64,000 nucleotides of DNA from Halomarina rubra (GCF_023699475.1 NZ_JALXFV010000002.1:124001-188000), one strand, 5' to 3'. Shown: positions 1 through 9,259, counted from the stretch's first letter. A program made the numbers and translations. The notes: generated by a model from the letters alone, not told the origin.

Positions 1-2
1 TC

Positions 3-338
3 TCCGAGGAGACGCTGACCGCCCTGGCGAGTCCCGCCGCGTTCGTCGTCGAGTCGGTCGAAGTCCCCGAGACGGCCGAACCGGCGTCGTTCGAGGCGTC
101 GGTCACGGTCCGCAATGAGGGGTCGGGAGACGGGGTCTTCCTCGCGGAGTTCGGTGCGGCCGTCGTCTCTGACGTGGCCGAAGTCGAGTTCGCGGTTCCG
201 GCGGGCGAGTCGGTCACTCACACGGAGACGATACCGACGGAGGGCGTCGAATCGGTCGATGGCGACGTACTCCCAGTCGTGTACGACGACGGGTACTCAC
301 GCCGTCGACGGGAGGTCACCGTCGAAGCCGGCGGGTAG
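3..338 (+). CDS. C-terminal part of a CARDB-like secreted/surface protein (5' end outside window)
   Basis: The frame is open from base 3 to the TAG at 336-338 and gives 111 residues with no start, so the gene begins left of the window. The residues alternate short hydrophobic stretches with Gly, Asp and Glu. Pieces such as SFEASVTVRNEGSGDG and PAGESVTHTETIP are typical of CARDB/DUF11-like beta-sandwich repeats in archaeal surface proteins ('new force opposing field' style repeats). No membrane anchor is visible at this end. Its last 42 bases overlap the convergent gene at 297-866. The function of the whole protein cannot be told from this piece. Confidence 0.7.
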   Translation, partial: SEETLTALASPAAFVVESVEVPETAEPASFEASVTVRNEGSGDGVFLAEFGAAVVSDVAEVEFAVPAGESVTHTETIPTEGVESVDGDVLPVVYDDGYSRRRREVTVEAGG

Positions 339-866
339 CGCGACCAGTCGCGGGAACGGCAGACAGCACAGCCCCAGGACGAGCGTGTCGGCGGCGAGCG
401 CCAGCCACCACGTCGTCGCGACGACCCGCGGCCCGAGCGCGAACAGCACGCTGCACGCCAGCAGCGCGGGCCAGAGCCAGCGGTGCCGTCGCATCACGAC
501 GCCCCACGCCGAGACGATGCGGGCGCTCGTCGCGGGCCACGTCCGAGGCGTCGCGAGGTCGTAGTGCAACGCCCGGTCGTCGGGGTACGAGCGCATCCGG
601 GCGGCCGCGACGAACAGGTCGACGTGCGCGAACGCGAGGAGGCCGAACGTGGCGAGCGCCCACCCGAACCAGAACGGTATCGCCGGGCCGCCCCCGTTCG
701 CTGCCCCGAGCGTGAGCACGCCGACGCCCGCCCCGACCAGCGCGGCGACCCGGTGCCAGCCGCGGTCGGCGGCGGCGACCGCCCGATGGCGGACCCGGGC
801 GCTCCGAGTCGCCCAGAGCGTCGCGTACGGGAGGCCGACCGCACCGACGACGAGGGAGAGCAGCAT
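297..866 (-). CDS. Polytopic membrane protein, function unknown
   Basis: This 189-residue protein starts MLLSLVVGAVGLPYATLW and has about five hydrophobic segments (near residues 1-20, 35-55, 65-85, 120-145 and 150-175), with Arg/His-rich loops such as RMRSYPDD between. This points to an integral membrane protein of four or five helices. I do not recognise a family. Its 3' end overlaps the end of the convergent partial gene by 42 bp. Codon pattern and length favour a real gene over the longer shadow frames on either strand. Confidence 0.65.
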   Translation of the reverse strand: MLLSLVVGAVGLPYATLWATRSARVRHRAVAAADRGWHRVAALVGAGVGVLTLGAANGGGPAIPFWFGWALATFGLLAFAHVDLFVAAARMRSYPDDRALHYDLATPRTWPATSARIVSAWGVVMRRHRWLWPALLACSVLFALGPRVVATTWWLALAADTLVLGLCCLPFPRLVALPAGFDGDLPSTA

Positions 867-1064
867 CTACGTGGCTCCTCGTCGGCCACCGACAAACGCC
901 CTCCGGCGGAGCGGGTCGCGCCCCGTTCGACCGGTCCGTCACCGGGGTCGCCACGCAGTGGCAGGCACCAGTGACACTCCCCGTCGGCGAGTCGTCCGCG
1001 GTGGATGACCGAATACACGCTGCACGTCCCCTCGATTCGTGGCACGACGAAGAACGCACCCGAC

Positions 1065-1349
1065 ATGCCGTACCAGGAAGACGACTTCGCGACCGACGAC
1101 CTCGCGGACATCGACGACTACTTCCTGCTGTCGACGTCCGACATCCCCCCGGAGGGGTTCGACGACCTCTACATCCCGGTCGCACACCTCGACCAGCGAC
1201 TCAGCCTGCCGCTCCTCCGCCGGGCGGTCGAGGAGCTGGACACGCTCGAAGACCTCGACGCCGAGACGAAGAAGGCGACCATCGACATGATTCACGACCT
1301 CGCCGAGTGCTTCCCCGACGAGGGGCTCGACGCCGGCTACGACGGCTAA
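1065..1349 (+). CDS. Small acidic protein, function unknown
   Basis: The product is 94 residues from the ATG at 1065 (MPYQEDDFATDDLADIDDYF). An upstream in-frame ATG at 1005 would add 20 less acidic residues. The protein is very rich in Asp and Glu and has no transmembrane segment. The middle (LSLPLLRRAVEELDTLEDLD) looks helical and amphipathic. It is compatible with a small conserved haloarchaeal protein, but I recognise no domain. It stands alone between the membrane protein gene and purNH. Confidence 0.55.
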   Translation: MPYQEDDFATDDLADIDDYFLLSTSDIPPEGFDDLYIPVAHLDQRLSLPLLRRAVEELDTLEDLDAETKKATIDMIHDLAECFPDEGLDAGYDG

Positions 1350-1454
1350 CCGAGGTCTCAGACGGTCGATGTTGGCGGTCGAGTCGGTCGTACTCGAACC
1401 CCCGTCCGACTCGTAGCACTCACCCGACGAACGTCTGGAACTGCGTCGCTTCGC

Positions 1455-3068
1455 TCAGTCGTGCCGGAAACTCCGCTGTCCGGTGAACGCCATCGCGATG
1501 CCGAGTTCGTCGCACGTCTCGATCACGTCGTCGTCGTTGACGCTCCCGCCGGGCTGGACGACGGCCTCGATACCGGCGTCGGCCGCCTCCTCGACGCCGT
1601 CGGGGAACGGGAAGAACGCGTCCGAGGCCATCACGGCACCGGCAGCGTCCTTCCCCTCGGCGTGCTCGTCGGCCTTCATCGCCGCGAGGCGGACCGCGTC
1701 GACCCGGGAGACCTGTCCCATCCCGACGCCGACCGTCTCGGTGCCGTCGGCGAACACGATGGCGTTGGACTTGACGTGCTTAGCGACCTGCCAGGCGAAC
1801 AGCATCGTCTCGACCTGCTCGTCGGTCGGTTCTTGCTCGGTGACGAACTCCAGGTCCGCGCGGGTGAGACGCTGCTCGTCGCGCTCCTGGACCAGTCGCC
1901 CGCCCGTGACGGGTTTCACCGTGTAGTGCTCCCCCGCTGCTTCGGGGGTGTCGAGTGAACCAACGTCCAGCACGCGCAGGTTCTCCTTCTCGCGGAGCAC
2001 CGCGAGCGCGTCGTCGCTGTAGCCCGGCGCGACGACGACCTCCTTGAACGAGTCGACGACCAGTTCGGCGGTCGCGGCGTCACACTCGCGGTTGAGCGCG
2101 ACGATGCCGCCGAAGGCGCTCATCGGGTCCGTCGAGAGCGCGTCGGCGTAGGCGTCGGCGAGCGTCTCGGCGGTCGCACAGCCCGCGGGGTTGGTGTGTT
2201 TGATGACGGCGGCGGCGGGCGCGTCGAACTCCGCCGCGAGCGCGAGCGCGGCGTCGGCGTCGTTGTAGTTGTTGTAGCCCATCCCCTTCGCGCCCTCGTT
2301 CAACTGCTCGGCGTGGACGACGCTCGCCTCGTCGGTCGGGGTCGCGTACAGCGCGGCGTCCTGGTGGGGGTTCTCGCCGTAGCGCAGGGTCTCGACGCGG
2401 TCCGCGGAGGCGAGGTCCCGGGCGGGGAACGTCCCGTCGTCGTCGCCCTCGACGGTCACGTCGCCCCTTTCGACGGTGACGCTGTCCTCGGCGAACCACC
2501 GGACGGCGCGCGGGTACGCCCGGAACTCGCCCTCGTAGAGGACGCGCTCTTTCAGGTCGGCCTCGTCGTCGCCCTCGTAGACGGGGACCGGCTCCTGCGT
2601 GACGATGGGGCCGCCGTCGACCTCGCTCTCGACGACGTCGCCCGCCTCGTCGACGGCGTCCGTGACGACGTGGACGGTACAGCCGGTGACGCGAGCGCCG
2701 GCGTCGAGCGCGTCGCCCCAGGCGTCCGTGCCGGGGAACGACGGGAGCAGGGAGGGGTGGACGTTCAGCGTCGTCGGCGCGGCGTCGAGGAACGTCTCCG
2801 AGAGCACGCGCATGTAGCCGTCGAGACAGACCAGCTCGAAGTCGTAGCCGTCGAGCGCGTCGAGGACGCGTCGTTCGTGGTCGCGGCGGTCCTCGCCCTC
2901 GCGCGGCGGGACCGTCTCGGTCGGAATCCCGCGTTCGGCCGCCGCGTCCAGCACCGGCGCGTCCTCGCTCGTCGCGAGGACGACGGCCAGTTCCGCGCCG
3001 CCCGGCGCGCGGTCGGCGATGTTCAGGAGGTTGCGCCCACGGTTGCCCGCCATCCCGGCGATGTGCAT
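1455..3068 (-). CDS. purNH: Bifunctional GAR transformylase / AICAR transformylase (PurN-PurH fusion)
   Basis: The protein has about 537 residues in two catalytic parts. The N-terminal ~190 residues are a PurN-type formyltransferase: MHIAGMAGNRGRNLL at the start and the HPSLLPSFPGTDAW motif with its catalytic His. The C-terminal ~330 residues are the AICAR transformylase part of PurH: RYGENPHQ, KHTNPAGCA, SAFGGIVALNRE, KSNAIVF and GMGQVSRVDA. The MGS-like IMP cyclohydrolase domain that precedes this part in bacterial PurH is absent; many archaea use a separate PurO for that step (established knowledge). The enzyme would act at steps 3 and 9 of purine synthesis. The ATG at 3068 is preferred over the upstream in-frame start at 3095 because the PurN fold begins there. 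It is divergent from purB, a purine pathway neighbour. Confidence 0.92.
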   Translation of the reverse strand: MHIAGMAGNRGRNLLNIADRAPGGAELAVVLATSEDAPVLDAAAERGIPTETVPPREGEDRRDHERRVLDALDGYDFELVCLDGYMRVLSETFLDAAPTTLNVHPSLLPSFPGTDAWGDALDAGARVTGCTVHVVTDAVDEAGDVVESEVDGGPIVTQEPVPVYEGDDEADLKERVLYEGEFRAYPRAVRWFAEDSVTVERGDVTVEGDDDGTFPARDLASADRVETLRYGENPHQDAALYATPTDEASVVHAEQLNEGAKGMGYNNYNDADAALALAAEFDAPAAAVIKHTNPAGCATAETLADAYADALSTDPMSAFGGIVALNRECDAATAELVVDSFKEVVVAPGYSDDALAVLREKENLRVLDVGSLDTPEAAGEHYTVKPVTGGRLVQERDEQRLTRADLEFVTEQEPTDEQVETMLFAWQVAKHVKSNAIVFADGTETVGVGMGQVSRVDAVRLAAMKADEHAEGKDAAGAVMASDAFFPFPDGVEEAADAGIEAVVQPGGSVNDDDVIETCDELGIAMAFTGQRSFRHD

Positions 3069-3244
3069 GTGCGAACACCCCCGGGGGAGACCCAAAGCGG
3101 TGTCGGTTCGAGGGCACGGTCGTGGCCGAAAATGCCGGTGAGGGCCGACAGTTTGTGCACGTTAGTGGGTATATCGGCGTCGTCTCGGACGACGGCCGCG
3201 GGTCGACACTGACAGTCGTTCACGCGCGTTCGCCGGTTCGACAC

Positions 3245-3252
3245 GCTTTTTC
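3245..3252 (+). promoter_or_regulatory. TATA-like element of purB
   Basis: The sequence gcttttt lies about 27 bp before the purB ATG at 3276, the spacing expected for a leaderless haloarchaeal transcript. This is inferred from position and composition only. Confidence 0.5.
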
Positions 3253-3275
3253 GGGGACCGTCCAGTACCTCGCGT

Positions 3276-4640
3276 ATGGAATCCCCACTCGACGCCATCT
3301 CGCCGCTCGACGGCCGGTACTCGACGTACACGGCCCCGCTGGCTCCCTACGCCAGCGAGGCGGGCCTGATGCGCGCTCGTGTCCACGTCGAGGTGGAGTA
3401 CCTCGTCGCGCTCGCGGACCTCGACGCCACGCCGCTGTCGATTCCCGAGTCCGACCGCGAGGGACTCCGCTCGCTCTACGAGTCGTTCGGCTACGAGGAC
3501 GCCACGCTCGTCAAGAAGTTCGAGACCGAGGGCCACGGCGAGTTCTCGGCGACCAACCACGACGTGAAGGCCGTGGAGTACTTCGTCCGCGACTCGTTCC
3601 CCGAGTACGCCCCGTGGATTCACTTCGGCCTCACGAGCGAGGACGTCAACAACCTCGCCCACCGCCTGCTCGTCCGCGACGCCGTCGAGGAGGTGCTCGT
3701 CCCACAGCTGCGCTCGGTGCGCGACGACCTCGCCGAGATGGCCCGTGAACACCGCGACGTCCCGATGCTCGCGCGAACGCACGGCCAGCCGGCCACGCCG
3801 ACGACGTTCGGCAAGGAGATGGCCGTCTACGCCGCCCGTCTCGGGAAGGCGCTCGGTGCTATCGAGACGACCGCCCTCGCCGGGAAACTGGCGGGTGCGT
3901 CGGGAACCTACGCCGCTCACCGAGCGGCCTATCCCGACGTCGACTGGCGCGAGTTCTCTCGGGCGTTCGTCCACTCGCTCGGCTTCGAACACGTCTCGCT
4001 GACCACGCAGGTCAACCCGTGTGACGACCTCGCCGAACTGTTCGACGCGTTCCGCCGCGCGAACGACGTGTTGCTCGACCTGGACCTCGACGTCTGGCTC
4101 TACGTCAGTCAGCGCTACCTCGGGCAGGAGGCGGCCGCGGGCGAGACGGGCAGTTCGACGATGCCCCACAAGGTCAACCCCATCGACTTCGAGAACAGCG
4201 AGGGAAACCTCTCGAAGGCGAACTCGGACCTGCAGTTCCTCGCGGACTACGTCACCACCTCGCGCCTCCAGCGCGACCTCTCGGACTCGACGGTCAAACG
4301 CACCATCGGGAGCGCGCTCGCCCACTGTCTGCTCGGCTACCAGAAGACCCAGAACGGACTCGGGAAGGTCGTCCCCAACGAGCAGGTGATGCGCGAGGAC
4401 CTCGACGCCAACCCCGCGGTCATCGGCGAGGCCGTCCAGACCATCCTCCGTCGGGAGGGCCACGCCGACGCCTACGAGCGCGTCAAGGAGGCGACGCGCG
4501 GTCGGGAGGTCACCATCGAGGACTTCCACGAGATGATTCGCGCACTCGACGTGGACGAAGCCGTCCGCGAGGAACTGCTCGCTCTCACGCCCGCCGGCTA
4601 CACCGGCTACGGCGCGGAACTGGTCGACGAACTGGACTGA
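3276..4640 (+). CDS. purB: Adenylosuccinate lyase
   Basis: This 454-residue protein matches the fumarase/aspartase superfamily at family length. The signature GSSTMPHKVNPIDFEN is the superfamily loop with the catalytic Ser, and LARTHGQPATP supplies the conserved His region. It cleaves SAICAR to AICAR plus fumarate and adenylosuccinate to AMP plus fumarate, so it feeds the AICAR transformylase of the divergent purNH gene. The start MESPLDAISPLDGRY is typical of archaeal and Bacillus-type PurB. A T-rich box 27 bp upstream supports this ATG. Confidence 0.95.
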   Translation: MESPLDAISPLDGRYSTYTAPLAPYASEAGLMRARVHVEVEYLVALADLDATPLSIPESDREGLRSLYESFGYEDATLVKKFETEGHGEFSATNHDVKAVEYFVRDSFPEYAPWIHFGLTSEDVNNLAHRLLVRDAVEEVLVPQLRSVRDDLAEMAREHRDVPMLARTHGQPATPTTFGKEMAVYAARLGKALGAIETTALAGKLAGASGTYAAHRAAYPDVDWREFSRAFVHSLGFEHVSLTTQVNPCDDLAELFDAFRRANDVLLDLDLDVWLYVSQRYLGQEAAAGETGSSTMPHKVNPIDFENSEGNLSKANSDLQFLADYVTTSRLQRDLSDSTVKRTIGSALAHCLLGYQKTQNGLGKVVPNEQVMREDLDANPAVIGEAVQTILRREGHADAYERVKEATRGREVTIEDFHEMIRALDVDEAVREELLALTPAGYTGYGAELVDELD

Positions 4641-4683
4641 CGCACGCGTCCCTTTTCTCGCTCGACCGCCGAGGTCGAGTGTC

Positions 4684-5376
4684 ATGTTCACGGACCGCAC
4701 GAACGCCGGCGAGCGACTCGGTCGGGTGCTCCGCGAGCGCGGGACGACCGCGGACGTGGTCCTCGCCATCCCACGCGGTGGCCTCCCGGTCGGCCGGGCC
4801 GTCGCGGACGCGCTCTCGACGCCCGACCACCCGGTCCCGCTCGACGTGGTCGTCGCGCGGAAACTCGGCGCGCCGGGCAACCCCGAACTCGCCGTCGGCG
4901 CGGTCGGGGCCGACGGTGCAGTCTGGCTGAACGATGCCCTCGTCGAGCGACTCGGCGTCTCCGAGGGCTACCTGGAGCGCGAACGCGACCGGCAGGAGGC
5001 GGCCGTCCGCGAGAAACTGACCCGGTACAGAGCGGGTCGACCCCCACTCGACCTCGCGGGGAAGACCGTCCTCGTCGTCGACGACGGCGTCGCCACCGGC
5101 GCGACCGCCATCGCCTGTCTCCGGACCGTCCGCGAGGCGGGGGCCGACCGCGTCGTCCTCGCCGTCCCGGTCGCCTCCCCCGACACCGTCGACCGTCTCC
5201 GGTCGGTTGGCGACCAGGGACCGACCGCCAGCGGTGCGTCGCACCGCCCCGTCGCGGACGAGGTAATCGCCGTCGAGACGCCGCCGTACTTCGGCGCTGT
5301 CGGCCAGTACTACCGCTCGTTCGCACAGGTCGGGGACGCCGAGGCGCGGACGTACCTCGACAGGTCACCCGACTGA
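4684..5376 (+). CDS. Phosphoribosyltransferase family protein
   Basis: The product is 230 residues. The PRPP-binding motif VLVVDDGVATGATA sits near residue 120, the classic two-acid/Gly/Thr loop of type I PRTases. An N-terminal segment AIPRGGLPVGRAVADAL resembles the pyrophosphate loop region. It fits the broad family of predicted phosphoribosyltransferases annotated in haloarchaea, whose substrate is not established. It lies 43 bp after purB on the same strand, so co-transcription and a purine salvage role are possible but only inferred. Confidence 0.8.
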   Translation: MFTDRTNAGERLGRVLRERGTTADVVLAIPRGGLPVGRAVADALSTPDHPVPLDVVVARKLGAPGNPELAVGAVGADGAVWLNDALVERLGVSEGYLERERDRQEAAVREKLTRYRAGRPPLDLAGKTVLVVDDGVATGATAIACLRTVREAGADRVVLAVPVASPDTVDRLRSVGDQGPTASGASHRPVADEVIAVETPPYFGAVGQYYRSFAQVGDAEARTYLDRSPD

Positions 5377-5411
5377 ACACTTTTGTACTCGTAGGTGGAC
5401 AGTCGAACCGA

Positions 5412-5624
5412 ATGTCCTCCAACGACGAGAACGGCTGTCCGAAGTGCGGTCACACCGAGGTCGACGTCGGTGAGATATCGACGACCGGCGGCGGTCTGAG
5501 CAAGATGTTCGACATCCAGACGAACAAGTTCCGGGTCGTCTCCTGTACGAACTGCGGCTACTCCGAACTGTACCGCGACGTGGGGTCCCGTGGCAGCGAC
5601 CTCGCCGACGTCTTCTTCGGGTGA
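5412..5624 (+). CDS. Small zinc-ribbon protein
   Basis: This 70-residue protein has two Cys pairs, CPKCGHTEVD near residue 9 and CTNCGYSELYRD near residue 50, forming a rubredoxin-like/zinc-ribbon knuckle pair. The spacer carries GGGLSKMFDIQTNKF. The pattern matches small zinc-ribbon nucleic-acid-binding proteins found in many archaea and bacteria. No substrate can be given. It is followed 4 bp later by the small membrane protein gene, suggesting one transcript. Confidence 0.75.
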   Translation: MSSNDENGCPKCGHTEVDVGEISTTGGGLSKMFDIQTNKFRVVSCTNCGYSELYRDVGSRGSDLADVFFG

Positions 5625-5628
5625 GTCG

Positions 5629-5970
5629 ATGGCGAACAGCTACTCGCGGCGTCACCAGTCGACGCCCCTCGGCATCTGGCTCGTCGCCGGCCTCGCCATC
5701 GTCGGCGGCCTGTCGAGCGTCGCTGCCGGCCTCGGCCACATCGCCTCGGTGTGGGGAATCCCCATCGGCGTCCTCGTCCTCGCGTTCGGAGTCGCCGAAC
5801 TGCTCGTCGGCCTCGGCCTGCTGACCCGCAGTCGCACCGCCTACCGCTGGGCGCTCACCATCCACGCCGTCGGCGGCCTGCTCGACCTGGTCGGCGGGAA
5901 CCTCCTCGGGGTGCTGTTCTCGGTGGTCGTCGTCGGCTACCTGCTGACGAAGTCGGCGTACTTCCGCTGA
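5629..5970 (+). CDS. Small four-helix membrane protein
   Basis: From the ATG at 5629 the product has 113 residues, MANSYSRRHQSTPLGIW onward. Four hydrophobic stretches are clear: around 15-35, 42-62, 70-88 and 92-110. An upstream GTG at 5590 would overlap the zinc-ribbon gene and is less likely. The positive N-terminus suggests it faces the cytoplasm. The overall shape resembles DoxX-like or other four-helix membrane families, but no diagnostic residues are seen. Confidence 0.65.
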   Translation: MANSYSRRHQSTPLGIWLVAGLAIVGGLSSVAAGLGHIASVWGIPIGVLVLAFGVAELLVGLGLLTRSRTAYRWALTIHAVGGLLDLVGGNLLGVLFSVVVVGYLLTKSAYFR

Positions 5971-5994
5971 GCCACCCGGTCGCTGACTTCCGAC

Positions 5995-7128
5995 TCAACG
6001 GTCGCCGAGCGCCGCCAGCGCACCCTGGAGCACCTCGCTCGCTCGCTCCACGTCGCTCCGGCGGACGTACTCCCGGCGCGCGTGAGCGACCGGTCCCACC
6101 TCGTCGACGAGGACGCCCGGCCCGAAGACGACGACCGGGGCGGGCGCGAAGTACGACGCCTCGGTCGCCGCGGTGAACGGTCGAGGCGCGTCCGCCCCTG
6201 CCGCCTCGAACGCCGCCACGAGCGGGTGGTCGGTCGGCGTCGCGAACGCTTCGAGGAACGGCGTCGGGCGCTCGGTCAGCGAGAACGACACCTCGGCGTC
6301 GGGGACCGGTCCGTCGGCGAGCGCCGTCCGGAGGTGCTCGTTCAGCGCCCGTTCGTACCCGGCGGCGGTCTCGGGCGGGACGCTCCGTCGGTCGACGGTC
6401 ACCGTCGCCCGTTCGGGGAGTTGGTTGGCGGCTTCACCCCCCGCGAGGACGGTCGGAGTGAGCGTCGGCGCGCCCAACTGCTCGTCTGTTCCAGGGCCGT
6501 GTTCGTCGTCGAACGTCCGGAGCGCACCCAGCACCGACTCCATCGCGGCGGTCGCGTTCACGCCATCGTCGGGGTGGGCGGCGTGGGCGGCCTCGCCCGT
6601 TACCGCTACGGCTCCCTCGAATCGACCCTTCGCGGCGGTGCAGACCGCCAGGTCGGTCGGTTCGCCGACGACGTAGCAGTCGGCGTCCAGGTCGAGTGCG
6701 TGCGCGCCGGCGCTCGTCGTCTCCTCGTCGGGCGTCAACGCGAGCGTGAGGCGGCCCGGCGGGTCGACGTGGAGGAACGCGTCGAGCAGCGCCGCCAGCG
6801 GTCCCTTCGCGTCGCACGCGCCACGGCCGAGGACCACGTCCCCCTCGGGGTCGCTCGGCGCGGCCCCGTCGGCGTCGGGCGGTGAACTCGCTCGTTCGAA
6901 CGGGACGTGCGGCGGGACGGTGTCGAGATGGGTGTTGAGTACGACGTGCGGGTCCCCCGCCCCACGGGTGGCGAGGACGTTGCCCGCGTCGTCCACGTCG
7001 GGGTCGTGGCCCCATCCAGTGAGCGTCTCGACCACGAGGTCGCGCATCGCGCCGGGCGACTCGTGAGAAGCGGTCCGGACCGCGCGTTCGTGGAACGCGA
7101 GCGGGTCGAACTGGTCGCTCCCGGTCAT
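5995..7128 (-). CDS. dapE: Succinyl-diaminopimelate desuccinylase (M20 family)
   Basis: The product is 377 residues, starting MTGSDQFDPLAFHERAVRT. M20 metallopeptidase metal-site motifs are present: VLNTHLDTVPPHV (His, Asp), GRGACDAKGPLAAL (bridging Asp), PDEETTSAG (catalytic Glu pair) and VGEPTDL. A dimerisation lid lies between. Within the lysine operon it would remove succinate from N-succinyl-LL-DAP. The start is fixed by the 4-bp ATGA overlap with dapF. A much longer frame upstream is an artefact that runs through dapF out of frame. It is the last gene of the operon. An ArgE/ORN-deacetylase role is the alternative, made less likely by context. Confidence 0.88.
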   Translation of the reverse strand: MTGSDQFDPLAFHERAVRTASHESPGAMRDLVVETLTGWGHDPDVDDAGNVLATRGAGDPHVVLNTHLDTVPPHVPFERASSPPDADGAAPSDPEGDVVLGRGACDAKGPLAALLDAFLHVDPPGRLTLALTPDEETTSAGAHALDLDADCYVVGEPTDLAVCTAAKGRFEGAVAVTGEAAHAAHPDDGVNATAAMESVLGALRTFDDEHGPGTDEQLGAPTLTPTVLAGGEAANQLPERATVTVDRRSVPPETAAGYERALNEHLRTALADGPVPDAEVSFSLTERPTPFLEAFATPTDHPLVAAFEAAGADAPRPFTAATEASYFAPAPVVVFGPGVLVDEVGPVAHARREYVRRSDVERASEVLQGALAALGDR

Positions 7129-8006
7129 CGCTGGACCGGAACCGTCGTCTCGAACTCGCGGACCGCCGGGCCGCGCAGGAACGCCTCGTCGTCGGTGACG
7201 CGAATCGACAGCGGGCCGCCGGGGGGTCGGACCGTCACCCACTCGTCGTCGACGAGACCGCGTCGTCGGGCGACCGCACCGATGGCAACCGCGCCGGTCC
7301 CGCAGGCGTCCGTCTCGCCCTCGACGCCGCGTTCGTAGGTCCGTTGTGCGAACCCCTCCGCCGTGGCCGTGGCGAGGACGACGTTCGTCCCCTCGGGGAA
7401 GGCGTCGGCGTGGCGGACCGCCGGCGCGACCGCGTCGAGGTCGACCGTGTCCGCATCTTCCACGAACGCGACGGCGTGCGGGACGCCGGTGTTCACGGCC
7501 GTCACAGTCAGTCCCTCGACGGTCTCCTCGACGAGCGGGTCGGTACGGTCGGGAGCGAGCGGCACGTCTTCCGGCGCGAACGACGGGCGGCCCATCGCGA
7601 CGGTCACCGTCGCGTCGTTCTCCTCGGTGCTCTCGACCACGGTCGAGGGCCGCTCTCCCGCTGGTGTGACGACCACCACCTCGGCCGGTTCGTCCCGTCC
7701 GACGCCGAGTTCGCGAGCGCCCCACAGCGCCGCACAGCGGACGCCGTTGCCACACATCTCGGCGATAGAGCCGTCCGGTTGGTGGTGGGTCATCTCGACG
7801 CGAGGTGGGTCGGCCTCGTCGTCCACCCGTAAGAACAACAATCCGTCCGCGCCCGTCCGCTTGGATTCGGGGTGTGAGACGCCCGTCTCTCGGTCACAGT
7901 GGTCGGCGGTGAACGCGAACCGGTCGTCGACGGGTGCGTCGCTCTCGACGACGAGGAAGTCGTTGCCCGCGCCGTGGTACTTCTCGACCCGAATCGCGTC
8001 GCTCAC
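7125..8006 (-). CDS. dapF: Diaminopimelate epimerase
   Basis: The protein has 293 residues. It starts MSDAIRVEKYHGAGNDF, the standard DapF opening. The two catalytic Cys regions are present: AEMCGNGVRC and ETDACGTGAVA. It converts LL-DAP to meso-DAP, the substrate of LysA, whose gene lies just upstream in the same operon. Both ends show 4-bp ATGA overlaps (with lysA upstream and dapE downstream), consistent with coupled translation. Confidence 0.95.
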   Translation of the reverse strand: MSDAIRVEKYHGAGNDFLVVESDAPVDDRFAFTADHCDRETGVSHPESKRTGADGLLFLRVDDEADPPRVEMTHHQPDGSIAEMCGNGVRCAALWGARELGVGRDEPAEVVVVTPAGERPSTVVESTEENDATVTVAMGRPSFAPEDVPLAPDRTDPLVEETVEGLTVTAVNTGVPHAVAFVEDADTVDLDAVAPAVRHADAFPEGTNVVLATATAEGFAQRTYERGVEGETDACGTGAVAIGAVARRRGLVDDEWVTVRPPGGPLSIRVTDDEAFLRGPAVREFETTVPVQR

Positions 8007-9259
8007 GACTGCTCACCTCCCTCCAGTCGAGTCAGGTCCGCCAGCGTCTCCCGACGTGCGACCGTCTCGCCGTCGAGCGTGACGACGGCGGGGCGCGGTC
8101 GGGAGTTGTACGTCGAGGCCATCTCGTAGCCGTACGCGCCGGTCGTCCCCACCGAGAGCAGGTCGCCGCGCTTCGGTTCGGGCAGCACGCGCTCTTCGCC
8201 GAGGACGTCCGCGGTCTCACAGACCGGGCCGGCGACGAGACACGACGTCGGCACGCGGTCGTCGATGGACGCCGAGAGACTGCGAACCTCGTGGTAGGCG
8301 TCGTACAGCGCCGGCCGGAGCAGCGTCGTCATCCCGGCGTCGACGCCGACGACGGTCGTCTCGGCGGTCTCCTTGACCGCCGTCACCTCTGTCAGTAGGA
8401 TGCCCGCGTCGGCGACGACGTACCGGCCCGGTTCGACGACGAGGCGCGCGTCACAGTCGAACGCCGCGCGGGTGGCGTCTGCGACCGCGTCGAGGTCGAG
8501 CGGCGGGTCCTCTCGACGGTACGGCACGCCGAACCCACCGCCGACCGAGACGAACTCGGGTGACTCGTCGAGTTCGTCGGCTAGCATCGCCATCCGTCCG
8601 ACCAGCACCTCGTGGGCCGACAGGTCGTCGCCCGAGACGCCGCTACCGACGTGGGCGTGGAGGCCGACGAACTCGCCGACCTCGCTCGCGGCGCTCGCCG
8701 CGTCGGTCGCGTCGTCGAACGGGACGCCGAACTGCGGGGCGTCGCCGGTGGTCACCTTCGCGTGGTGCCCTGCCCCGACCTCGGGGTTGACCCGGACGCA
8801 GAGCCGTCCGTCGTAGCCCCGCTCGGCGAGTGCGTCGAGCGTCGTGCGTGCGCCGACGGTGACCGTCAGGTCCGCACCCTCGCGCCACCACTCGACGACC
8901 GCGTCGAGGTCGGCGGCGGGCGGGTTGACGGCGGTGTAGCGCACCTCCTCGGGGGCGAACCCAGCGTCGAGCGCGCGCCGGACCTCCCCGGCGGAGGCAC
9001 ACTCCGCGCCCAGTCCCGCGTCCTCGACGGTCTCGAGGACCGTCCGGGCGGTGTTGGCCTTCACCGCGTAGTCGACCGTGGCGTCGGGGAACGCACCCAG
9101 GAGGCGCTCGCAGTTCTGTCGGACCCGGTCGGGGTCGACGACGTACAGCGGCGTCCCGAACTCGCTCGCGAGGTCCCGAAGGCGGTCGGCCTCCCAGTCG
9201 GCAGGTCGACGGACGGCCGAGTTCTCGGTAGTCCCGTCACCGGTGTTCGACTCGCTCAT
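8003..9259 (-). CDS. lysA: Diaminopimelate decarboxylase
   Basis: The protein has 418 residues, starting MSESNTGDGTTENSAV. The PLP lysine lies in DYAVKANTARTV near residue 60. The alanine-racemase-type barrel shows HAHVGSGVSG and VSVGGGFGVPY, and the C-terminal beta domain shows GPVCETADVL, with the Cys that contributes across the dimer interface. It makes lysine from meso-DAP, the last step. The ATG at 9259 overlaps the dapD stop as ATGA, which decides against a longer frame reaching 9652. Confidence 0.95.
   Translation of the reverse strand: MSESNTGDGTTENSAVRRPADWEADRLRDLASEFGTPLYVVDPDRVRQNCERLLGAFPDATVDYAVKANTARTVLETVEDAGLGAECASAGEVRRALDAGFAPEEVRYTAVNPPAADLDAVVEWWREGADLTVTVGARTTLDALAERGYDGRLCVRVNPEVGAGHHAKVTTGDAPQFGVPFDDATDAASAASEVGEFVGLHAHVGSGVSGDDLSAHEVLVGRMAMLADELDESPEFVSVGGGFGVPYRREDPPLDLDAVADATRAAFDCDARLVVEPGRYVVADAGILLTEVTAVKETAETTVVGVDAGMTTLLRPALYDAYHEVRSLSASIDDRVPTSCLVAGPVCETADVLGEERVLPEPKRGDLLSVGTTGAYGYEMASTYNSRPRPAVVTLDGETVARRETLADLTRLEGGEQS

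Noticed and set aside
2080-3117. 345-codon minus frame inside purNH
   Set aside because: Out-of-frame Arg-rich shadow of purNH.
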